This document shows, in pieces, positions 57,781-64,000 of a DNA stretch of 64,000 nt. Numbering within the stretch: the first letter of the stretch is position 1; each line of letters begins with the position of its first letter. This DNA comes from Halobacillus fulvus (GTDB lineage: Bacteria; Bacillota; Bacilli; Bacillales; Halobacillaceae). Location: the NCBI GenBank assembly GCA_004078665.1, contig SCFO01000002.1, positions 124,001 through 188,000 of the forward strand, in the 5' to 3' direction. The position numbers and the translations under genes are program-made. The notes under the pieces are model-generated. The model saw nothing but the letters and a program-made list of their open reading frames with translations, had not been told where the DNA came from and did not search any database.

Positions 57781-60700
57781 ATGCAAAAACACGGTTACCC
57801 AATTCCGCAAGGGTTATATCACCCTGAGAATGAACACGAAGCTTGTGGTATTGGTGTACTTGCCAATATCGATGGAACAAAATCTCACAGTATTGTAGAA
57901 AATGCGATTACAATACTTTGTAATTTAGAGCACCGTGGTGGACAATCCGCTGACGTTAGTACGGGGGACGGTGCCGGCATCCTAACTCAGATTCCACACC
58001 GCTTTTTCCAAAACCAATGTGAGAAAGAGGATATCGAACTTCCTGAAGAAGGTGGTTATGGTGTCGGAATGGTCTTCTTCCCTGAAGATCATGAGACGAG
58101 AGTCGAATGTAAACGAATGTTTGAACAGATCATTCGTGAAGAAGGTCAGCACTTCCTTGGCTGGAGAACTGTCCCGATCAACGATTCGTTCGTTGGAGAT
58201 GACGCCAAGAAAACAAAGCCTTTTATCCGTCAGGCTTTCATTGCTCCTTCTGAGGACATTCAAGATGAAATGGCGCTTGAGAGACGCTTATATATCATAA
58301 GAAAACGTGCCGAAGTTGAAATCAGTAAAAAAGACGGCTTCGATGATTTTTACATTTGTAGCCTTTCATCCAGAACGATTGTATATAAAGGGATGCTGAT
58401 TCCAGAACAGCTGGATTCCTTCTATATTGACTTGAATCATCCAGACTTTAAAACGGCCCTCGCTTTAGTGCACTCCCGTTTTAGTACAAACACCTTCCCG
58501 AGCTGGAAACGGTCACACCCGAACCGCTTCACGATCCATAATGGAGAGTTCAATACATTACGAGGTAACGTCAACTGGATGAGAGCGAGACAAGAATTGT
58601 GCTCTTCCGAATACTTCAGTGAAGAAGACCTTCAGAAGATTTTACCTGTCATTGATTCTGATGGTAGTGACTCTTCTATGTTTGATAATGCCTTTGAATT
58701 CCTGCATCTTTCAGGACGTTCATTAGCTCACACGGCGATGATGATGGTGCCTGAGCCTTGGTCGAATGACGAGACGATCCAGGAAGATAAGAAGAATTTC
58801 TATGAGTATCACAGTTGCCTGATGGAGCCTTGGGACGGCCCGGCTGCGCTAGCTTATACAAACGGAAAGCAAATCGGTGCTTGCCTTGACCGGAACGGTT
58901 TACGTCCGGCCCGTTACTATGTAACAAAAGACGGCATGATTGTACTCGGATCCGAAGTCGGAGCCTTGGACATCTTTGCTGACGACATTTTGTATAAAGA
59001 TCGTCTTCATCCAGGAAAAATGCTTCTTGTCGATCTTGAAGAAGGCAAGATTATTCCTGATGAAGAAATCAAATTGCAAATTGCAAAGGAACAACCATAT
59101 AAAGAATGGATTGATGAGCATAAATTCGATTTAGACGACCTTCCGGAGGCGGACACCCAGTATCGTCCGGTACAGGATTTGGTCGATCAACAGCTTGCGT
59201 TCGGTTATACAACGGAAGAGCTGAACAAAATCATTATGCCGATGGTAACAGACAAGAAGGATCCAGTAGGTTCGATGGGGTACGACTCTCCGCTAGCCGT
59301 ACTGTCTAAAAAGCCGCAGTTGTTGTACAGCTACTTTAAACAGCTGTTCGCTCAAGTTACCAACCCACCGATCGACGCGATTCGTGAGAAATTGATCACG
59401 ATGGTGGAAACAACGATTGGAGCTGAAGGGAACCTTGTCGATCCAAAACCTGAAAGCTGTCGCCAAATCCGTTTGCAAACGCCAATTTTGACGAATGATG
59501 AGCTTGAGAAGCTGCGTCATCAGCAAATTGAAGGCTTTAGTGCGAAGACACTGAGCATTCTTTTCGATGCCAAGGAAGGTCAAATTGAACAAGCATTGGA
59601 CCGCTTGTTTGATGAAGCTGATCAAGCTGTCGAAGATGGAACGACCTTGCTGATCTTATCCGATCGTGGAGTCAATAAGGATAAAGCAGCTTTGCCGTCC
59701 TTGTTAGCTGTTTCCGGATTGCACCACCATTTGATCCGTCAGGGTACTCGTACGAAAGTGAGCATCTTGATCGAATCAGGCGAAGCACGTGAAGTTCACC
59801 ACTTCGCATCTCTTCTTGGATATGGTGCGGAAGGTATCAATCCTTACCTAGCTTACGAAACATTGCGGGACATGATGGAGCGCGGAGAACTGAAGGTAGC
59901 GTCTCTTGATGAGGCTGTTCAGACGTATGTAAACGCAGCGACAGACGGCATCATCAAAGTCCTGTCGAAAATGGGAATCTCTACTATTCAAAGTTATCGC
60001 GGCGCTCAAATTTTTGAAGCCGTCGGTATTCATAAAGAGGTCGTTGATAAATACTTTACAAGAACCGCTTCCCGCTTAGGCGGAATCAAGCTGGACATCA
60101 TCGAGAAAGAAGTCTTGATGCGTCATGAAGTGGCCTTCTCTGAAAAGCGTGGCGGAAATCGCACGCTGGAAGCAGGTGACGAATACCAATACCGTAAAAA
60201 CGGTGAGGATCACCAATACAACCCTCAAACCATTGCAACCTTGCAGCACGCATGTCGTAGCAATGACTATGAGTTATTCAAACAGTATTCTAAAATGCTG
60301 ACAGACGAAAAGCATAATCTCCAGTCGCTGCGTGGACTGCTTTCCTTCAAGGAACGTCCATCGATTCCGGTTGAAGAAGTCGAGTCGGTTGAAGAGATTT
60401 GTAGAAGATTCAAGACGGGCGCCATGTCTTACGGTTCCATCAGTCAGGAGGCGCACGAAGCATTGGCGGTGGCCATGAACCGTATCGGAGGCAGAAGTAA
60501 CTCCGGTGAAGGTGGGGAAGACCCATCCCGCTTTACTCCTGAAGAAAACGGAGACTTGAAACGAAGCGCCATCAAACAAGTGGCATCCGGACGTTTTGGT
60601 GTAAACAGCCACTATCTCGTCAATGCCGATGAAATCCAGATCAAAGTGGCACAGGGAGCGAAACCTGGAGAAGGTGGACACCTTCCAGGGAAGAAAGTGT

Positions 60701-62361
60701 ATCCATGGGTTGCCGAAGTACGTGGCTCGACTCCAGGTGTTGAACTGATCTCTCCACCGCCACACCACGATATTTATTCGATTGAGGACTTGGCTGAACT
60801 GATTTACAACCTGAAAAATGCGAATCCGAAAGCTCGCGTAAGCGTGAAGCTTGTTTCGGCTGTTGGGGTCGGAACGATTGCAGCGGGTGTAGCGAAGGGA
60901 CGTGCCGATCTTGTTCTGATCAGTGGATATGATGGAGGAACAGGTGCAGCACCTCGTACAAGTATCAAGCATACGGGTCTTCCGTGGGAAATCGGCTTGG
61001 CCGAAACCCATCAGACGCTTGTGTTGGATCGCCTGCGTGATCGTATCGTCGTTGAGACGGATGGAAAAATGATGACAGGCCGTGACGTTGTTGTTGCCTC
61101 TTTACTCGGAGCAGAAGAATTCGGATTCTCGACAGCACCGCTTGTCGTGCTTGGTTGTATCATGATGCGTGTCTGCCATCTGAACACATGCCCTGTCGGT
61201 GTAGCGACACAGGACCCAGAGCTTCGTAAGAAATTCACAGGCGAAGCAGATCATCTGGAGAACTTCATGCGATTCATCGCACAGGAAACGAGAGAACTTA
61301 TGGCGGAGCTTGGCTTCCGTACAATCAACGAAATGATTGGACGTACAGACGTCCTGCAGGCGAACGAAGCGATCGACCATTGGAAAGCGAAAGGTGTCGA
61401 CTTGTCCGCCCTGCTTTATCAGCCGGATGTGCCAGATAACTATGGTCGTTTTGCGACGGTCAAGCAGAATCATGGCCTGGAGAAGACACTCGATGTGGAA
61501 GAATTGCTTCCGCTTTGTAAACACGCAATCGAAACAGGGGAGCCTGTCGAAGGTACGGGATCGATCCGGAACATCCACCGTGTAACCGGGACGATTCTCG
61601 GAAGTGAAATCACTCGCCGATGGGGCGCAGCTGGTCTTCCGGAAGACACGATCCGTCTGACATTCAAAGGTTCAGCGGGACAAAGTTTCGGTGCTTTCAT
61701 ACCAAAAGGCATGACGTTAAGACTTGTTGGGGATTCCAATGACTACGTCGGAAAAGGGTTGTCCGGTGGTAAAATCATCGTCCACCCATCTCCGCGATCC
61801 TCCTTTGCACCTGAAGAGAATACAATCATTGGTAACGTCGCGTTCTACGGTGCCTCTGCAGGGGAAGCATACATCAACGGTCTTGCCGGCGAACGTTTCT
61901 GTGTACGTAACAGTGGAGCGGAAGTCGTTGCCGAAGGTGTCGGAGATCACGGATGTGAATATATGACAGGCGGTAAGGTCGTCGTTCTTGGAGGCACAGG
62001 CAGAAACTTCGCGGCCGGAATGTCCGGTGGAGTCGCTTATGTACTCGATGAAACCGATCAACCGTTTGAGACGAAATGTAATAAAGAGTTGGTGCTTCTT
62101 CAGGATCTTGAAGATTCAGAGGAAATCCAAGAGCTTTATAACATGATTGAAAAGCACGTGAAGTATACGAATAGCCGACTTGGACAAAAGATTCTCGATA
62201 ACTGGGAAGAGTACGTGACGAAATTCGTACGCGTCATCCCTAGAGATTACCTGAAAATGCAAAACCGCATCAAAGACCTTAAGGAAAGCGGCTTAGAGAA
62301 ATTTGATGCCGAAATGGCAGCATTTGAAGAAAGTAACAAACCAGTAGAGACTGTAAAATAA
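57781..62361 (+). CDS. gltA: Glutamate synthase, large subunit
   Basis: 1526 residues. After a 21-residue propeptide comes Cys22 ([14 protein letters not shown]), the glutaminase nucleophile of the class II amidotransferase domain (to about 420). Then a central domain, the FMN/synthase barrel with [13 protein letters not shown] and the Fe-S motif [19 protein letters not shown], and a C-terminal beta-helix of GxxxG repeats. Converts 2-oxoglutarate plus glutamine to two glutamates. The ATG at 57781 is 7 nt after GGGGG; the ATG two codons earlier is too close. Confidence 0.96.
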   Translation: MQKHGYPIPQGLYHPENEHEACGIGVLANIDGTKSHSIVENAITILCNLEHRGGQSADVSTGDGAGILTQIPHRFFQNQCEKEDIELPEEGGYGVGMVFFPEDHETRVECKRMFEQIIREEGQHFLGWRTVPINDSFVGDDAKKTKPFIRQAFIAPSEDIQDEMALERRLYIIRKRAEVEISKKDGFDDFYICSLSSRTIVYKGMLIPEQLDSFYIDLNHPDFKTALALVHSRFSTNTFPSWKRSHPNRFTIHNGEFNTLRGNVNWMRARQELCSSEYFSEEDLQKILPVIDSDGSDSSMFDNAFEFLHLSGRSLAHTAMMMVPEPWSNDETIQEDKKNFYEYHSCLMEPWDGPAALAYTNGKQIGACLDRNGLRPARYYVTKDGMIVLGSEVGALDIFADDILYKDRLHPGKMLLVDLEEGKIIPDEEIKLQIAKEQPYKEWIDEHKFDLDDLPEADTQYRPVQDLVDQQLAFGYTTEELNKIIMPMVTDKKDPVGSMGYDSPLAVLSKKPQLLYSYFKQLFAQVTNPPIDAIREKLITMVETTIGAEGNLVDPKPESCRQIRLQTPILTNDELEKLRHQQIEGFSAKTLSILFDAKEGQIEQALDRLFDEADQAVEDGTTLLILSDRGVNKDKAALPSLLAVSGLHHHLIRQGTRTKVSILIESGEAREVHHFASLLGYGAEGINPYLAYETLRDMMERGELKVASLDEAVQTYVNAATDGIIKVLSKMGISTIQSYRGAQIFEAVGIHKEVVDKYFTRTASRLGGIKLDIIEKEVLMRHEVAFSEKRGGNRTLEAGDEYQYRKNGEDHQYNPQTIATLQHACRSNDYELFKQYSKMLTDEKHNLQSLRGLLSFKERPSIPVEEVESVEEICRRFKTGAMSYGSISQEAHEALAVAMNRIGGRSNSGEGGEDPSRFTPEENGDLKRSAIKQVASGRFGVNSHYLVNADEIQIKVAQGAKPGEGGHLPGKKVYPWVAEVRGSTPGVELISPPPHHDIYSIEDLAELIYNLKNANPKARVSVKLVSAVGVGTIAAGVAKGRADLVLISGYDGGTGAAPRTSIKHTGLPWEIGLAETHQTLVLDRLRDRIVVETDGKMMTGRDVVVASLLGAEEFGFSTAPLVVLGCIMMRVCHLNTCPVGVATQDPELRKKFTGEADHLENFMRFIAQETRELMAELGFRTINEMIGRTDVLQANEAIDHWKAKGVDLSALLYQPDVPDNYGRFATVKQNHGLEKTLDVEELLPLCKHAIETGEPVEGTGSIRNIHRVTGTILGSEITRRWGAAGLPEDTIRLTFKGSAGQSFGAFIPKGMTLRLVGDSNDYVGKGLSGGKIIVHPSPRSSFAPEENTIIGNVAFYGASAGEAYINGLAGERFCVRNSGAEVVAEGVGDHGCEYMTGGKVVVLGGTGRNFAAGMSGGVAYVLDETDQPFETKCNKELVLLQDLEDSEEIQELYNMIEKHVKYTNSRLGQKILDNWEEYVTKFVRVIPRDYLKMQNRIKDLKESGLEKFDAEMAAFEESNKPVETVK

Positions 62362-62380
62362 CACCGAAGGGGGAGATCTG

Positions 62381-63868
62381 ATGGGAAAGTCGACTGGATT
62401 TATGGAGTACGAACGTCAGGCCATACGTGAACGGGATCCGTCCGAACGGACAAAGGATTGGAAGGATTACACACTTCCCCTTTCCGATGAAGAAGTACAA
62501 AAACAAGGGGCGCGCTGCATGGATTGTGGCGTTCCTACTTGTCACTCCGGTATGGAGATTAACGGGATTACAACCGGCTGCCCGGTTTATCACCTGATTC
62601 CTGAATGGAACGATCTTGTGTATCGTGGACAATGGAAGGAAGCTCTCGAAAAAGAGCATGAAATGAACAACTTCCCTGAATTTACAGGGTTTGCGTGCCC
62701 GGCTCCATGTGAAGGAGCGTGTGTCCTCGGTATCAATGAACCGCCAGTAGCGATCCGGTCAGTTGAACGCTCAATCATCGAAAAAGGGTTTGCGGAAGGA
62801 TGGGTCGTACCCCAACCGCCTGAGAAGCGCACTGGGAAAAAGGTTGCTGTTGTAGGGTCCGGACCAGCAGGCCTAGCATCAGCCGCTCAATTGAATAAAG
62901 CAGGTCATTCCGTTACAGTATTTGAACGCAGTGATCGTGTCGGAGGACTTCTCACATACGGGATTCCAGAAATGAAGCTTCCTTATTCCGTCGTAGAACG
63001 CCGTGTGAAGATCCTTGAAGAAGAAGGCATTCGTTTCCAGACCAATACAGAAGTCGGCCGTGACTACCCTGTTTCCCGGCTTCGTGAAGAATATGATTCT
63101 GTCATTCTTTGCGGAGGAGCTACGGTTCCACGAAATGTGGAAGTAGATGGACGTGGGCTAAAAGGCATCCATTATGCGATGGATTTCCTTCACTCCAATA
63201 CAAAGAGCTTGCTAGACTCTGATCATCAAGATGGCAACTACATCAGTGCCAAAGGAAAGAATGTCATCGTCATTGGTGGAGGAGATACAGGAACTGACTG
63301 TATTTCTACTTCCCTACGCCATGAGTGTAAGAGCCTGACTCAATTCGACATCTATGATAAAAAAGGTTCCCAGCGTGACAACGAAGTGAACCCTTGGCCA
63401 CAATATCCGATCATTCACCGTGTAGAATACGGACAAAAAGAGGCGGAAGCCAAGTTCGGTAAAGATCCTCGGGCTTATGCTGTCATGACGAAGAAGTTCG
63501 TCGGGGACGAAAACGGTCGTGTGAAAGAAGTGCATACGATTGACGTTGCTCTTTCATACGATGAGAAGGGAAATAAAGTCCGCACAGAAATTCCGGGAAC
63601 GGAAAAAGTGTGGGAAGCAGACCTTGTCCTTCTAGCGATTGGTTTTAGTGGTCCTGAACAGGATCTGATCGACAAGCTTGAAATCGAAACGACTGTCCGT
63701 AGCAATGTAGCGGCACAGTACGGAAAATACACAACAAACGTTGACGGAGTTTTCGCTGCTGGCGATATGCGCCGTGGTCAAAGCCTGATTGTATGGGCGA
63801 TCAATGAAGGCCGCGAAGCAGCTAGAGAATGCGACCGTTACCTAATGGGTACAACTCAACTCCCTTAA
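62381..63868 (+). CDS. gltB: Glutamate synthase, small (NADPH) subunit
   Basis: 495 residues. N-terminal Fe-S cysteines in ARCMDCGVPTCHSG and CPAPCEGACVLG, FAD-binding VVGSGPAGLASAAQL, NADPH-binding VIGGGDTGTDCISTS, and a C-terminal FAAGDMRRGQSLIVWAINEG. Passes electrons from NADPH to the large subunit. Starts 19 bp after gltA with GGGGGAG. Confidence 0.96.
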   Translation: MGKSTGFMEYERQAIRERDPSERTKDWKDYTLPLSDEEVQKQGARCMDCGVPTCHSGMEINGITTGCPVYHLIPEWNDLVYRGQWKEALEKEHEMNNFPEFTGFACPAPCEGACVLGINEPPVAIRSVERSIIEKGFAEGWVVPQPPEKRTGKKVAVVGSGPAGLASAAQLNKAGHSVTVFERSDRVGGLLTYGIPEMKLPYSVVERRVKILEEEGIRFQTNTEVGRDYPVSRLREEYDSVILCGGATVPRNVEVDGRGLKGIHYAMDFLHSNTKSLLDSDHQDGNYISAKGKNVIVIGGGDTGTDCISTSLRHECKSLTQFDIYDKKGSQRDNEVNPWPQYPIIHRVEYGQKEAEAKFGKDPRAYAVMTKKFVGDENGRVKEVHTIDVALSYDEKGNKVRTEIPGTEKVWEADLVLLAIGFSGPEQDLIDKLEIETTVRSNVAAQYGKYTTNVDGVFAAGDMRRGQSLIVWAINEGREAARECDRYLMGTTQLP

Positions 63869-63879
63869 GCGTTCACAAG

Positions 63880-63916
63880 GACACTCTCCTATTTAGGATA
63901 GGAGGGTGTCTTTTTT
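63880..63916 (+). terminator. Terminator of gltAB
   Basis: GACACTCTCCTAT pairs with ATAGGAGGGTGTC (one G-T) and is followed by TTTTTT. No gene is seen in the remaining bases to 64000. Confidence 0.93.
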
Positions 63917-64000
63917 GTGCTCTGATAAGTTCAGTGGATAGTGGCGTGCGGAAACTTTCCCCGTCTCTCTATCCTTAATCCCTCAATCATCTATGTTCAA

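Overview
The window looks like chromosome of a low- to mid-GC Gram-positive endospore-former of the family Bacillaceae. Supporting this are strong GGAGG ribosome binding sites, TTG/GTG starts, a BceRS-AB detoxification module, a DesKR/Des membrane-fluidity operon, PutR/PutBC, a YtxGH-like general-stress operon with a sigma-B-type promoter, and a glgBCDAP operon. The lantibiotic peptides most resemble haloduracin, which fits a halophilic or alkaliphilic relative such as Halobacillus or Alkalihalobacillus; the genus is inference.

Layout. 1-1063: 3' end of a PLP-dependent decarboxylase of the siderophore type. 1219-2970: a divergent pair, a 75-residue secreted propeptide carrying five copies of DPVWPD and an HTH-TPR (RRNPP-type) regulator, with operator-like inverted repeats between them. 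This looks like a multi-copy peptide-pheromone quorum-sensing system. 3035-3333: relic of an IS1595/ISXO2-type transposase. 3370-7580: two small XRE-regulator/membrane-protein modules flanking an ABC transporter, then a membrane-anchored M23 peptidase. 7644-16212: a two-peptide class II lantibiotic cluster (divergent lanM, three precursor genes beta-alpha-beta, lanT with a C39 protease, second lanM). The ABC/XRE block upstream is the best candidate for its immunity and regulation.

16470-32892: MerR-HTH coiled-coil protein, M3 oligopeptidase, BceAB transporter with BceRS, IlvE, a MazG-like protein, PadR plus partner, Des-DesK-DesR, an MFS transporter, and a diguanylate cyclase paired with an RsbQ-like hydrolase. 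33143-37489: proline catabolism (PutB, PutC/RocA, PutR). 37869-42417: a 14-TM drug exporter, a dicarboxylate/amino-acid symporter, an NAD-binding epimerase-like protein and a small basic protein. 42610-44189: envelope/general-stress operon. 44825-54984: glycogen operon glgBCDAP plus a GH13 amylase, behind a promoter with a perfect CcpA cre match and two palindromes. 55148-63868: YihY/BrkB membrane protein, a P1 (DmpA-type) aminopeptidase, and glutamate synthase gltA-gltB.

A dispersed repeat with nested inverted ends occurs at 37.7, 44.3-44.6 and 56.1-56.3 kb, with a more divergent relative at 35.9 kb; it lies between genes and resembles a non-autonomous MITE. I saw no tRNA, rRNA or CRISPR array. 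The most notable items are the multi-repeat pheromone/RRNPP pair, the haloduracin-like cluster with a duplicated beta gene and an alpha peptide lacking the N-terminal cysteines, and the RsbQ/PAS-GGDEF pair.
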